Shown here: positions 1 through 10,971 of the stretch, in pieces | Numbering within the stretch: the first letter of the stretch is position 1 | Layout: every line of letters begins with the position of its first letter | Assembly: GCA_038093975.1 (NCBI GenBank) | Contig: JBBPTG010000254.1 | Coordinates: forward strand, 1-34,274 | DNA length: 34,274 bases | Direction of reading: 5' to 3' | DNA from: Chalciporus piperatus | Lineage: Eukaryota; Basidiomycota; Agaricomycetes; Boletales; Boletaceae | Position numbers and translations under genes: made by a program | Notes under the pieces: model-generated | What the model saw: only the letters and a program-made list of their open reading frames with translations | Told to the model about the DNA's origin: nothing | The model's database searches: none

Positions 1-1
1 C

Positions 2-2451
2 GTGTACAATCGTACACCAATGGCTAGGTTGAACTGGAAGACTCCTATGGAGAAACTTACAGGGGAACAATCCTCCGTCTCCCACCTAAGAGTATTCGGA
101 TGTGGTGCATACGTGCATCTTCCCGATGAAACAAGGAAAGGGAAACTACAACCTAAGTCCCAATTAATGATTTATCTCGGTGTTGCCCCTGGTAGTGAGC
201 GCAACTACATTTTTATGCGCCCCAACAACTCCATGCACACGTCAGCACATGCATCAGCAAGACTGTAAAAAGTCTGAAATGACTGGAGCTTACTTGTCTG
301 ACTGGTCCAGTCATTTCAGACTTTTTACAGTCTTGCTGATGTGCCATCTTTGATGAGCACTTGTTTCCTAAGTGTTCCGGTGCACGCCCTCACAGGCCCG
401 TAAGTCACCCACCCACTGAAACACATCGACACACCGAAGATGAAAGCGAGTCTTCTGACTCTGACTCCTCTGACGATCAGTCTGATGCGGTTAAACCCGC
501 CCCTGATCCCCAGCCAGCACCAGCATGCCCGGAAACCCCACCGGCACCTGCGCCTGCACCTCCTGTCACACCGCCATCTGCTCGTCCACCAGCTGGACCA
601 CCTCCCGCTCCACCTCGCCGATCTCAACGTGAACGCCGACCCCCTACTCGTCCTGGGAACGTCTATGGCGAAGATCGTCATCCTTTACAACAGATTAAGG
701 ACATTGAGAAGAGATCTCGCTGGGAAAAGCTTATCGGACACGGCGAATCATCACGAGAACCGCAGCGTGAACAACCGATCCCAGGTTCCATGCCCGACTC
801 TAATCCTTCGGAAGACGAGATCGAACGCATAACCAGGGAAGGGGGAGAGGCATTGATTAACTATCTTTGCTCTCGTGCTTATATTCCGGATGAAATGAGT
901 AATCCCAACTATCGCAAATGGAAATTCCGTGATATACTCAAACTTCCTGCCGAGGAACAAAAACTCTGGCGACAAGCCTGCGAAACAGAGCTTCAGATGC
1001 TCAAAGATCGCAAGGTTTACGAGATTGTAGATTGACCAGCTGATCGTAAGATCATTAAAAATCGCTGGGTATTCGACGTCAAGTCTGACGGTCGTAAACG
1101 TGCTCGCCTAGTAGCCAAAGGCTTCTCACAGGTTGAAGGCGTAGACTACGATCAGATCTTCTCCCCAGTCGTACGATACGAAACGGTGCGGTGTATGCTC
1201 GCCCTTTCTACACTTGAGAACTGGTACATCACCGGTCTCGACGTACGATCTGCCTACCTATACGGCAAACTGGAAGAGGAACTCTACATGGAGTTTCCTG
1301 AGGGTTTTACGCCACCCGAACAAAAAGGCAAAGTCCTAAGACTATTACGTGCTATATACGGCCTCAAACAAGCAGGATTATCCTGGTGGCGCACATTAGA
1401 CAAGTCTATGGCTGAACTTGGCTTCACAAGGCTCAAGACTGACGCCGGCCTGTTCATATACCGCAATGGAAATGATATCGTCATTGCGATTGTCTACGTT
1501 GATGACGCCCTCTTCTGTGGACCTAACAAAGCTGTCGTAGACAAGCTAAAGGCCACATTCATGAAGACATGGGAATGTCGAGACCTCGGGGAACCTAAAG
1601 AGTTCCTTGGGATGAATCTTCGTCGAGAAGGCAGAAAACTGCACATTGATCAGTGCAAATACCTCGACAAGGTGCTTGAACGCTTCGGCATGACGAATGC
1701 TAAAGCTGCACCCACTCCACTTCCTCAGGGTTATTACCCAGAGAAGAACGTTGCCCCCGTTAACTTCGAATTGCGGACGCGTTTTCAAACGGTGATAGGC
1801 TCGTTACTATACTTGATGTTAGGCACACGCCCAGACATCGCCTACGCAGTTACCCAACTGGCAAGGCAATCCGCCAATCCTACTAAGGAGCACTTGGATA
1901 GGGCCATGTACGTATGTCGATACCTCGTTGGTACTCGTCAATACTCCCTTACCTTTAATGGTGCATCTGGCAACGGCATTTTTGCCTGTACCGACTCTGA
2001 TTGGGGACAAGACCCCATCACTAGACACTCGCAGACAGGATTTTTCCTGAAACTCGCGGACGGTGCTTTCCTTTGGAATTCACACTTGCAGAGCTCTACC
2101 GCCCTCAACTCTACAGAAGCTGAGTATATGGCATTGAGTGATTGCACACGACAAGTATCCTGGATACACCACATGTTCTCAGAACTAGGTTATAAGCTAA
2201 AAGCTATACCGGTCTGTGGTGACAACCAAGGATCACTATTTATGGGTGAAAATCCCGTTACCGAGAAGTGTAATAAACATATTCCACTACGGTACTTCTT
2301 TATACGTGACGCCGTAATGAAGTGGAAAGAAGTAGAACTCTTCTACATCCCTGGAACTGACAATCCAGCGGATATGTTGACAAAGAACCTCGGACATGTC
2401 AAATTCGAGAAGTTCCGCTCCGAACTCGGTCTGGTATTCTACACCAGTTGA
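2..2451 (+). pseudogene. copia polyprotein (integrase end, RT, RNase H), disrupted
   Basis: The first 250 bp encode the integrase C-terminal region (NRTP, WKTPMEKLTG and SHLRVFGCGAYVH are copia hallmarks). Reading resumes at 343 in a different phase with AIFDEHLFPKC. A long Pro/Ser/Asp-rich linker follows (about 400-640), then the RT core: NRWVFDVKSDG and RLVAKGFSQ, LDVRSAYLYG (first catalytic Asp), YGLKQAG, and YVDDALF (about 1495-1515) with both catalytic aspartates. RNase H has TDSDWGQDP, STEAEYMAL, and DNQGSL near the C-terminus; LTKNL is close to the end. Two breaks are seen: the foldback insertion, which shifts frame, and a TGA at 1033-1035 just before the RT domain, in a place where relatives often have Arg or Leu. 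From 1036 to 2451 the frame is open, so the RT-RNase H part is recent enough to be intact. Confidence 0.92.
251..342. repeat. 92-bp foldback (hairpin) insertion inside copia integrase
   Basis: Positions 252-287 and 306-341 are perfect 36-bp inverted repeats separated by an 18-nt loop. Removing 251-342 joins codons for HTSAH and AIFDEH, which restores the copia reading frame across the site. The 92-bp unit is therefore an insertion, not part of the element. No protein is encoded. No clear target duplication is visible; the bases just outside (gcacat on the left, the complement of gcacat overlapping the right arm) hint at an imperfect extension of the arms. Confidence 0.85.
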
Positions 2452-2512
2452 TCTCGCTGATACTTATCATGCGGAAGTCCTCATTTATGCTTACGTGTCT
2501 CCGTACACTTAG

Positions 2513-2522
2513 CAAGGGGGAG
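2513..2522 (+). other. copia polypurine tract
   Basis: A purine run (caagggggag) lies immediately before the TGTTGAAC start of the LTR, at the position where plus-strand DNA synthesis is primed. Confidence 0.7.
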
Positions 2523-2642
2523 TGTTGAACGTAGCGTACATTCTTAGTATAGAAGGTAGTTACCACGCTTGTTCTATATCACATTCGGACTCAGTCGATC
2601 TGAGTTCTAATACAACTTAACTTGTAACCACAACGTTCGACG
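2523..2642 (+). repeat. copia 3' LTR (short)
   Basis: Begins TGTTGAACG directly after the polypurine tract. A degenerate inverted counterpart (CGTTCGACG) lies at about 2634-2642, giving a short LTR near 120 bp. No second copy is in the window, so the right end is inferred from the imperfect terminal repeat and from the start of gypsy gag-like sequence beyond it. Confidence 0.6.
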
Positions 2643-3059
2643 TTACTCACCAACCTCACCGCTAGGTAAGCACCAGATGTAGTTCCTCACTGGAACCCTC
2701 TCAACAGACCCCAACGACCAGACGCCTATCGCCCCCTCGATCCCACTCCCCGCTCTATCCCCGTTAGTCGTACCACGTGGGTTGTCATAGAAGGCACCCT
2801 CGTTGCCGAAAACCGCATCCGCTACCTCTAGCGTTAAAAGAAGACTCGAAGAGTTTGACGAAGAGGTTAGAACCCCAAAGAGACAGAAGGACGCAATCAC
2901 AGGTCCAGAGAGAGTAGTACCGGCTAGGCCGATCAGAAAGATAAAGATCCCCGCCGCCTTCCTGAGAAAAGTAATACGCACTTGGGTAGGAGACATAAAC
3001 GATCCCGAAAAGATCTCTAGGATAGTCCTACGTGCCAAGCGCTATTCTCGTACATCAAG
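2643..3059 (+). other. no intact gene; degenerate start of Gypsy-A gag
   Basis: The stretch 2803-3059 is open in one frame and encodes a basic, Arg/Lys-rich sequence (KRRLEEFDEEV, RPIRKIKIPAAF) resembling the N-terminal part of gypsy Gag. It does not join in frame to the zinc-knuckle part that follows. It probably represents gag with internal deletion or frameshifts. Positions 2643-2800 show nothing recognisable. Confidence 0.45.
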
Positions 3060-3461
3060 GCAGGCACGGCGGACAGAATCACACGCCGTGACCCTAACGC
3101 AATGGACGTTGACGCCATCCAAACTAAGAAACCTAACGGAGACAGGAAACCCAAATGCTTCAACTGTGGCAAAGACCACTTCGTCAGAGACTGCAAGGAA
3201 CCCAAAACCAGATGCTCAGAATGTGGCTGGTCCAGGGGAGAGCACAAACGAATGTGTAAAAAGTACAAAGCACCAAGAAATGTTCGCTTTACGGAAGAGC
3301 ATACCTCATGGGATGAGGATAAAAGCACCGAAACTCCTAAGCCAAACAAGGGCAAAGGAAAAGAAATGGATTGGGTACGAGCTACCCAAGGCATGGGTCT
3401 GGAAGAAGCAAAGGTTTGGTTCCAGGACTACATCACCCTTACCGACAAGTCGGAAAACTGA
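3060..3461 (+). pseudogene. Gypsy-A gag, nucleocapsid (zinc-knuckle) part
   Basis: The frame containing RRDPNAMDVDAI is the usual run-up to a gypsy zinc knuckle. It is followed by CFNCGKDHFVRDC, a CX2CX3HX4C knuckle one residue shorter than the standard CX2CX4HX4C. A second Cys/His cluster follows (CSECGWSRGEHKRMC, CX2CX6HX3C). The protein ends at TGA 3459-3461. The capsid part is missing or out of frame. The pol frame lies at -1 relative to this gag frame, so expression of pol by -1 frameshifting is possible but no convincing slippery heptamer was identified. Confidence 0.75.
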
Positions 3462-6400
3462 AACCCCTTTCACACACATCTGGGTGTGTGAGAGGATCTT
3501 GCTACGGAACGCTAGAAATAGAAAATTCCGCCGATGATGATGCGGATGACACATTAGTTTCCAATATTACTTTGCCGACAGAGGAGTCCCTTGATGGGCT
3601 CGGCCCGGGCGTTACACGGGTGCTTAATTCCTCTATTTCCCCCTCTCCCACACAAATCCCAGACAATGCTTTCGTGCGCTCGTTCGCACCGGAACGCGAA
3701 ATACTTCTCGCAATCAAGATTCGTCCTGAAACAAGTCGGACATTCATTCCACTTACGGCACTCCTTGACTCAGGAGCAAATGCCATATTCATAGACCGCC
3801 AGTGGGCGAAATCACATCATATTCCCTTGACAAAGTTACGTCATGTGATTCCCGTTTACAACGTGGACGGAACAAGGAATTCCGCTGGTTCTATTACGCA
3901 CTCAGCCGAGCTAGTGCTAGATTACGAAGGACACCGCGAAGAAGTCACTGCGGAGGTCACAGATCTCGGCAAGAATGCCTTCATACTCGGATTCTTATGG
4001 CTGAAACGTCATAATCCGGACATTAACTGGAGTAAGGGAACAGTCAAAATGACTCGTTGCCCACACACGTGTGCCCTACTCCAAGAAAGGCCAAACTTAG
4101 ATATCCAAGATCCAGATCACCAGGAACGAGATTCCCAGTATTCTGCATACTCCGCTATCCACGCACTTGATGCGCAAAAACCCAAAGAAAAGGAAAAGAC
4201 CGTGGAGGAAATGGTCCCAAAAGAGTACCACGGATTCCTCAAAGTGTTCTCTAAAGGAGAATCAGAACGCATGCCCTTACGCAAGCCGTGGGATCACGCT
4301 ATCGATTTGAAAGAGACGTTCAAACCTAAGAAGGGTAGACTGATACCACTCTCGGAGACGGAACAGAAGGAAGTCAGCGACTTCATCGATGATCAGCTCA
4401 AAAAGGGCTACATCGTGCCTTCTAAATCCCCCCAAATGTCACCAGTCTTCTTTGTCCCTAAAAAAGATGGACGTAAACGCATGGTACAGGACTACCGTTA
4501 CCTAAACGAACACACGGTCAAAAATAACTATCCGTTGCCGTTGATCGGCCAACTCGTTGACAAGCTCAAAGGAGCTAAATTATTCACAAAGATGGATCTC
4601 AGATGGGGATACAACAATGTTCGCATCAAGGCCGGCGATGAATGGAAAGCCGCCTTCGTTTGCTTCCGTGGTTCTTTCGAACCCCGAGTCATGTACTTCG
4701 GTCTCTGTAATTCTCCCGGCACATTCCAAGCAATGATGAACGAGATCTTCGCAGACATGGAAGACGTGCTCGTCGTCTACATAGATGATTTGATGATCTT
4801 CACCAAAACAGAAGATCAGACAGAACATGACAAAATCGTGCTTGAAGTTCTTCGCAGACTAGAAGAAAATGATCTATTTGTGAAACCCGAAAAATGCAAT
4901 TTCCGCGTATCAGAAGTAGAATTCCTCGGAATGATTGTAGGAAAAGATGGGATAAAAATGGATCAATCCAAAGTCACAGCCATACTGGAATGGCCAGAGC
5001 CGAAGAACGTCAAAGGCGTAAGAAGCTTCCTAGGTTTAGCAAACTTCTATCGAAGGTTCATTCAGGACTACGCGCAAGTCACACGTCCTCTCAATGACCT
5101 AACCAAAAAGGAGCAAGCCTTCGTATGGGATGACAAGTGTCAAATAGCATTTGACACACTGAAAAAGAGTTTCACCTCAGCTCCCATACTCGCCTTCCCT
5201 GACGGCAATTGTCAATTCCGCTTAGAATGTGATGCATCCAATTACGCAACAGGCGCAGTCCTATCTATTCTCAAAGAAGACAAATGGCACCCGGTTGCCT
5301 ATTCATCTCATTCCATGACTCCGCAAGAACGGAATTATCCTATCGCCGATAAAGAAATGCTCTCAGTCATTCAGGCACTAGAGCAATGGCGACATTATCT
5401 AGAAGGTGCTAGACACCAGTTTGAGATCTGGAACGACCATGCAAATCTGCAGTGGTTCATGACGAGACAGGATCTCAACCGCCGACAAGCGCGCTGGGCG
5501 CAATACCTATCTTGATTCAACATGCTCTGGGTCTACAAACCTGGACCTTCTATGGCAAAAGCTGATGCTCTTTCACGTCGAGAAGACCACACCGTCGGAG
5601 TTGAAAATGACAATGAAGGAATATTGGTCATTGCTCCCGAGAATATCCGCACAGTCGCCCTGACAGATGAAGGGGCACGGATCAAACAAAGAGTCTTCCT
5701 TGCAACGTGCAAACTATCTGAGACAGAAGTGCAGAAGTTCCAGAAGAAAGGCATTCATGAGAAGCTTGATGGCTTACTCTACGACGAAGAAGACCGGATG
5801 TATATTCCGGAAGATAACGTACTCCGAATGGACATCATTCGTCTACATCACGACACACCGGTTGCTGGACATCCCGGTTACGAGAAAACGTTAGAACTCA
5901 TTCAACGATCCTACATGTGGCCTGGACTCGCCACTCTTGTAAAAGAATACGTATCTCACTGTCAGACCTGTCAGAGATTCAAAGGAACAAATCAGGCACC
6001 TGCAGGTCTTCTCCAACCCTTACCGGTTCCTGGCGGACCCTGGCAACACATCACTGCGGATTTCATTACAGGTTTACCCGAATCACGTGGTTTTGATGCA
6101 ATCTTGACGGTAGTAGATCGCTTCTCGAAAGAAGTCGAACTCATACCATGCACAAAAACGTGTTCCGCGCTTGAAACCGCTCGCCTATTCCTTTCTCACG
6201 TATGGAAGCATCATGGTCTTCCTTTATCCATCACGTCAGATCGAGGCCCGCAGTTCGCGGCGCAAGTCGCTAAAGAAATCAATGATGCCCTTGGTATTGA
6301 TACCAAGCTCAGTACGGCATTTCATCCGCAGACAGACGGACAATCAGAAATCGTAAACAAAGAAGTGGGGAAGTTTCTACGAATCTACTGCTTCAATAAA

Positions 6401-7246
6401 CAAAAGCAATGGGCAGACTGGCTAGCCATCACCCAGTTCTCTATCAATAACAAGTATCATACTTCGACGAAGAAGTCGCCGTTCGAAGTCACACGCTCAT
6501 ATGAACCACGCATGGGCACAGAACCACATGCTTCTACGTCTCAGGCACCAGCTGCCAAATCATTCACAGACGCAATGCGGAAAACGCTTGCTGATGTAGA
6601 AAAGAACCTGGCCAAAGCCCAGGAGCGAATGAAATCGCTAGCCGATAAACACCGCTCGGCTGCGCCCGAATATGAAATTGGACAGCAAGTCATGCTGTCA
6701 ACCACTGACTTGTGTTTGACACACGCATCAGACAAATTATCTGAAAAATGGCTAGGCCCATTTAAAATCATCGCCTTGGCAGGGCCAAATGCAGTAAAGC
6801 TACAGCTTCCACGAGACATTCGAATCCACCCTGTGGTTAATGTCCGTCGAATCAAACCTTACAAGGACCGCCTTGACGGCCAGCCGACGGCACGGCCTGG
6901 ACCAGTTCTTGTTACGGAAGAACGAGACAACGAATGGGAAGTCGACTATATCGTTGACACACGGTACAAGGGAAGAAAGTTGGAATACCTCGTGCACTGG
7001 AAAGGTTATGATGAAACCGACCGCACTTGGGAACCAAGAGCTAATTTGGCAAATGCCAAGGGTTGCCTGAAGGACTTCTACGAAAAGAATCCAGCCGCAC
7101 CTCGTGCTCTATCCATTGATCCCGCAGATTTTCTATTCCTATTCCAGAAATGTCCAGAAAATCTCACGGACAACGGTCCAGCCAAAATTGATAGACTCAT
7201 GGCAAACTTGTCCAGCACACTGAAAACACGGGCTATGCCCACATAA
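3462..7246 (+). pseudogene. Gypsy-A pol (protease, RT, RNase H, integrase, chromodomain) with one premature TGA
   Basis: Protease: LLDSGANAIFID (about 3762-3797) with the DSG active site. RT: KKGYIVPSKSP, QDYRYLNEHT, FTKMDLRWGYNN, and YIDDLMIF (about 4779-4800). RNase H: LECDASNYATGAV and DKEMLSVIQALEQWRHYL. An in-frame TGA at 5513-5515 interrupts ARWAQYLS / FNMLWVYKPG. The frame then continues unbroken from 5516 to the TAA at 7244-7246. Integrase has the HHCC finger (HH..H..CQTCQ), catalytic DFITG, SDRGPQF and the E of DGQSEIV. The C-terminus has a GPF-type motif (WLGPFKII) and a chromodomain (WEVDYIVDTRYKGRKLEY, LVHWKGYDETDRTWEP). Relatives usually have Arg at the stop position, so CGA to TGA is the simplest lesion. 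Apart from that the catalytic residues are all present. Confidence 0.93.
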
Positions 7247-7271
7247 ACAAAAGACAAACAGAGGGACAACA

Positions 7272-7278
7272 TATATAA
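7272..7278 (+). promoter_or_regulatory. TATA box upstream of Gypsy-A third ORF
   Basis: TATATAA lies 26 bp after the pol stop codon and 50 bp before the ATG at 7328. A C/T-rich stretch between them (7289-7320) resembles a fungal transcription start region. This suggests the third ORF has its own promoter inside the element. Confidence 0.55.
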
Positions 7279-7327
7279 GGCCTGGATGCCCACCCACCAC
7301 CCCTCATCTTCTATACTCTAAATCATA

Positions 7328-7792
7328 ATGGACGCTTACCTCAACGGTGTCTCCTATACTCGTCCCCTTGCTCAGACCGACATGTCGGTCAACAAGCTCC
7401 ACCGCACTGCTCTTCTCGCTGTCATCAGCGCCTCCCTCTTCCTCTTGATGGCCATGCCGGTCGTCGTATATGTCCTCCTCCTTCTCCTCGTCGTCATCAC
7501 ACTGGTCGTAACTCTCATCGTGCTCTACACCTCCCTCCGATTCGTTCACATGCTCGTGACGGATCGTACCACCATCATCGAGTACCAGATCTCGTGGACC
7601 GAGATGTGGATGACTCTCAAAGTTATGCACCCTGACGTCTTGCCCCCTCGTTACGCAGACGATCCCATTCCAGCCCTATTGGCTTCGCAACGACCGTCAC
7701 ACTCGCCTTCCCTGCTCAACGTTTCGCTCGACGTTCCTCAGAACGTTCCTACCAATGCAGGTTGGCCGGAATGGCATGACGCAGAAGAATGA
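7328..7792 (+). CDS. third ORF of Gypsy-A: small membrane protein, 154 aa, unknown function
   Basis: I do not recognise a family. The ORF is complete (ATG in context cataATGG, stop TGA 7790-7792) and sits between pol and the polypurine tract, the position where env-like genes occur in some gypsy elements. Residues 27-70 are almost entirely hydrophobic, long enough for one long or two closely spaced membrane helices. Residues 1-26 are polar and the C-terminal 80 residues are polar, with an acidic tail (WPEWHDAEE). There is no obvious signal peptidase site, no Cys pattern and no furin-like site, so it does not look like a typical viral envelope protein. It could be an element-encoded membrane accessory protein, a captured host gene, or a chance ORF; the dedicated TATA box favours expression. 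Confidence 0.6.
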   Translation: MDAYLNGVSYTRPLAQTDMSVNKLHRTALLAVISASLFLLMAMPVVVYVLLLLLVVITLVVTLIVLYTSLRFVHMLVTDRTTIIEYQISWTEMWMTLKVMHPDVLPPRYADDPIPALLASQRPSHSPSLLNVSLDVPQNVPTNAGWPEWHDAEE

Positions 7793-7811
7793 TCGCCTGG
7801 AAGTCGATCCA

Positions 7812-7825
7812 TAGGAAGGGGGTAG
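7812..7825 (+). other. Gypsy-A polypurine tract
   Basis: taggaagggggtag lies directly before the TGTTACGG start of the LTR, in the position and composition expected for the plus-strand primer. Confidence 0.75.
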
Positions 7826-8341
7826 TGTTACGGTTCATTACGGTTCCCTCACCTTCACAGACATTCTTTGAACTTCAACGTTTCGCTCCATTCGATCTTA
7901 TCTAATCTCTCTCATCTTATCTTTCAGACACGTGCTCATTCACTTTCACTCTTCGCACGGTCGTCCCTTACGGTTATATTCATTCTCACGCACTGCCTTA
8001 CCTTGACAGTTAATCCCCGTGCTGCGCATGGCTATGCCACAGCCTTTCACTTCATGTACTTCATCTCCGCTATCTTGGCTATGCTTCACAGCCTCCTTAT
8101 CTCGCTTCTATTCTCATGGGTTCAGGGTAACTCTTTATTTAGTTATAGTACATACAAACATGTACAAACACATTGATAGTATATAAACCCCAAGGAACTG
8201 CTGGTAACCCCAGCTTAGTTCACTTGGTCTTTCCCCAAGACTCAACCGTCCTATCTCAGTTGTTCTCCATTCTCTTCTTCTAAACTGCTCCACTTGGCGA
8301 TAGTGTAGACCTGATCTCAATACGAGTTTTGGGTCGTTTCA
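7826..8341 (+). repeat. Gypsy-A 3' LTR
   Basis: Starts TGTTACGG after the polypurine tract and runs about 516 bp. A TATA box (TATATAA, 8180-8186) is followed 32-33 nt later by AGCTTAGTTCA (8212), the predicted RNA start by analogy with the two other gypsy LTRs here. The right end (gtcgtttca) is not the expected TAACA, so the last bases are mutated or missing. The neighbouring sequence is a Gypsy-C-type LTR fragment. Confidence 0.75.
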
Positions 8342-8465
8342 TATCACAGACCCCAGTCTAATCCATTTGTTGCTTCACCACAATTAAGCTTTAGTACTCA
8401 GCATATTCCTTCACAAGGCTTAGTGTTGCCTTAAGTCCCCGCTGTGTTGTGACTCAGTCATAACA
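8342..8465 (+). repeat. 3' part (R-U5) of a Gypsy-C-type LTR
   Basis: From tatcacagaccccag to the terminal cataaca the sequence matches positions 19971-20092 of the Gypsy-C 3' LTR nearly base for base. I see two differences, both CG in Gypsy-C and CA here. The U3 part is absent; the fragment begins about 12 nt before the predicted RNA start. Its right end is joined directly to the truncated integrase of Gypsy-B. Confidence 0.88.
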
Positions 8466-10971
8466 GTGACGGTTTTCTTAGTAGGGCAGAGAATTACCCC
8501 CTTCGTAAGCCCGTGGTCGACCACGACCAACAGAGAATCGAAGCCATTGGAAATGGGCAGGTTGGTGATTAGGTCACAAGACACTTGCTGGAACGGTTTG
8601 GAGCTCTTTGACGGTATGGGCATTAAGGGTGGAGTAGTTGGATGCGTGTTCGCTTTGTTCTGTTGGCAGGTTGCGCATCCTTCGACATATTTGCGCACAA
8701 ACTGTGCAAGACCAGGCCACCAGAATTCAGCAGCAACCAGCTGTCTAGTTTTGAGATAACCCGGGTGGCCGGCGGTGGGGTGATCGTGGCAGCGTTGGAC
8801 GACAGTGCGACGTAAGCTTTCGTCCGGTGGAATGTAAACGCGACCTTGGTAGGTCAGGACACCGTTATTCATCTGCCAGTCAGCTAGCCGGGATCGGAAT
8901 GGCGTTGGGATATCGCCGTCAATGGCTTGTAATGCGGCGAGGAGAAATGGGTCATCTTTGGAAAGACTGGAAATGTGGTTGTTCATGGCGGCGTCGATGA
9001 CACGGACAAATAGGGAGGGCGGTAGTAGAGTGGTACCCACATTGTCATCGGTGTTGGTGGGAAAGTGATCAGCACGCCTAGATAAGGCATCGGGACCGGC
9101 GAGGGATGAGCTGGGAACATGAATCATTTTCAGGTCAAAGTCAGCAAGATCGAGGAGCCAGCGGGCTTGCCGGCGGTTCAGATTCTGGGGTTGGCGAAAG
9201 TAGGTCAGGTTTTTGTGATCAGTGAAGACTTGAACAGGGAAGGGAGAGCCGTGGAGATAATGTCGCCAGATTTTCAGTGCACGGATCACAGCGAGGAGTT
9301 CACGATCATAGATATCGTAGTTTCGTTCAGCATCACCAAAGGACTGGGAGAGATAGGAACAGGGGTGCCAATCGCCGTTGGCGTCAGTTTGGAGGAGTAT
9401 ACCTCCAGAGGCAAATTTGGAGGCATCAGTTGCGATGGCGAAGGGTTTGGAAAGGTCTGGGAAGCGTAGGACAGGTTTCGCCAGGAACATCTGTTTTAGA
9501 CGGGCGAAGGCATCTTGGCAGGTGTTGCTCCAGTCCCATCAATGATCCTTTTTGGTCAGGTCAATCAAAGGGCGGGCGACTAAGGAGTAATTTGGGATAA
9601 AGCGTCGATAGAAGTTGGCAAAGCCAAGGAATGAGCGAACTTCCTTAACGGTAGTGGGGACGGGCCATTGAGAGATGCCGTCAAGTTTGACGGGGTCCAT
9701 GGCAAGCTCTCCGGGGCGGACGATCATGCCAAGATATTCTACTTCGTTTACGGCGAAGTTGCATTTTTCCAAACGAAGATGGAGAAGGAAAGCGGCCTTC
9801 CACTGGTGTCCGTCTTTGATGCGGACATTGTTGTAACCCCATCGCACATCAAACTTGGTAAAGATTTTGGCGTCTTTCAATTTGTCGACGAGATCTCCGA
9901 TGAGGGGAAGTGGGTACGCGTCTCGGGTAGTATATTCGTTGAGATACCGATAGTCTTGGCAAGGGCGGAGTTTTCCATCTTTCTTCTTGACGAAGAAGAA
10001 GGGGGATGCTTGGGGGGAATTGGAAGGGCGTATCTTTCCCGTACGCAGGTTCTCTTTGAGGAAGTCTTCTGTGGCTTTCTTTTCATCCGGAGATAGCGGA
10101 TAAAGTTTTCCAATTTTAGGGACGAAGGATTCCTTCAGGTTAATCTCGTGGTCATAAACCCGAGATGGAGGAAGGTGACCAGCCGAGGGTTCATCGAAAA
10201 CCGAGGCATATCTGGCATATTCTTTTGGGAGGATAGGTTTGGGTTTAGCCAGTTCGGCTGCGATTGCGAGTTCAGTAGCTCGGGTAAGGCGAGCGACAAC
10301 ATGATTGGGGACAAAGCGTGAACCGCAACGAATAATGCGGTTTAGGGTATGGTTTTCGTAAGCGCGGTTAAGAAAGGTGGATTCGGTTTCAGAGTCCAGG
10401 TAGTCATAGAGTTGTTGATCCACTTCCGGGGTTACATAAGAGTGTCGAGGAGGAGGGGTAGGTCGAGTGAAGAGTTGGTCGTTGGCTTTACAGGCTGCAG
10501 CATGTATGGTATACAACTTCTTTGACTCGTCGATGGACTCCGACAGCGACAGGGTACGTCGGCGCCAATCGATGGTTGGATTAGCTTTTTCAAGCCATGG
10601 GAGTCCTAGGATGACGTTCTCGTTTCCGCAATTCATGACGTGGAAGATTACTTCTTGTGCGATTCCTTCGATGTCAAGGGAGAGAGTGGTGGTAAAGAGT
10701 ATCATCCCGCTTTTGTTTGCAGTCTGGTCGACGTTTCGGACTCGAATAGGGGTTTCAAGTCGAGTAGTGGGGATTCGATTTCTTCGTATAAAGCCCCAGT
10801 CGATACAGGAGATGTCTGCGCCGCTATCAATGAGGGCGTGGGTTTCGACGGCTTTCATCGTGTGCGAGGGAACGATAATCTGTATGGGAATTTGCATAGA
10901 GCGCTTTCGCGACTTTACAAGTACAGGTGCACACATGACTGGGGAAGCTTGCGTCGGCAGAGCTTCCCGGT
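8466..10971 (-). pseudogene. Gypsy-B pol, RT catalytic region deleted, integrase truncated
   Basis: Protease: THALIDSGADISCID. RT N-terminal half is present: KIRPSNSPQASPFFFVKKK, QDYRYLNEYT, FTKFDVRWGYNN. After HQWKAAF the sequence jumps to LRLEKCNFAVNEVEYLG. In relatives some 70 residues, including the YxDD box, lie between these motifs, so an in-frame internal deletion removed the active site. A TGA follows KKDH (about 9540), then RNase H continues in the same frame (ATDASKFASGG, YDRELLAVIRALKIWRHYL). Integrase has its HHCC finger (H.HPTAGHPGY..CATCQQNK) and first catalytic Asp region (VSCDLITNLP). It ends at ILCPTKKTVT, where the LTR fragment 8342-8465 begins. The protein cannot be functional. 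Confidence 0.93.

Larger units (their letters stand above)
1..2642 (+). mobile_element. Ty1/copia LTR retrotransposon, 5'-truncated by the window edge
   Basis: The order seen is integrase C-terminal part, proline-rich linker, reverse transcriptase, RNase H, polypurine tract and 3' LTR. RNase H following RT with the integrase before it is the copia order. The element runs off the left edge, so gag, protease and the 5' LTR are not visible. It is broken by a 92-bp foldback insertion (251-342) and an in-frame TGA (1033-1035). The next element (Gypsy-A) begins directly after its LTR. Confidence 0.93.
2643..8341 (+). mobile_element. Gypsy-A: chromodomain Ty3/gypsy element, 5'-truncated
   Basis: The order is gag (zinc knuckles), protease, RT, RNase H, integrase, GPY-type region, chromodomain, a third small ORF, polypurine tract and 3' LTR, all on +. 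Integrase after RNase H and the C-terminal chromodomain place it among the chromoviruses. No 5' LTR, primer site or complete gag is present; the left end stops at the copia LTR. Pol has one in-frame TGA (5513-5515). Confidence 0.93.

Noticed and set aside
7328..7792. Third ORF of Gypsy-A as a retroviral envelope gene
   Set aside because: No signal peptide cleavage site, no cysteine pattern, no surface/transmembrane cleavage motif; only the position is env-like.
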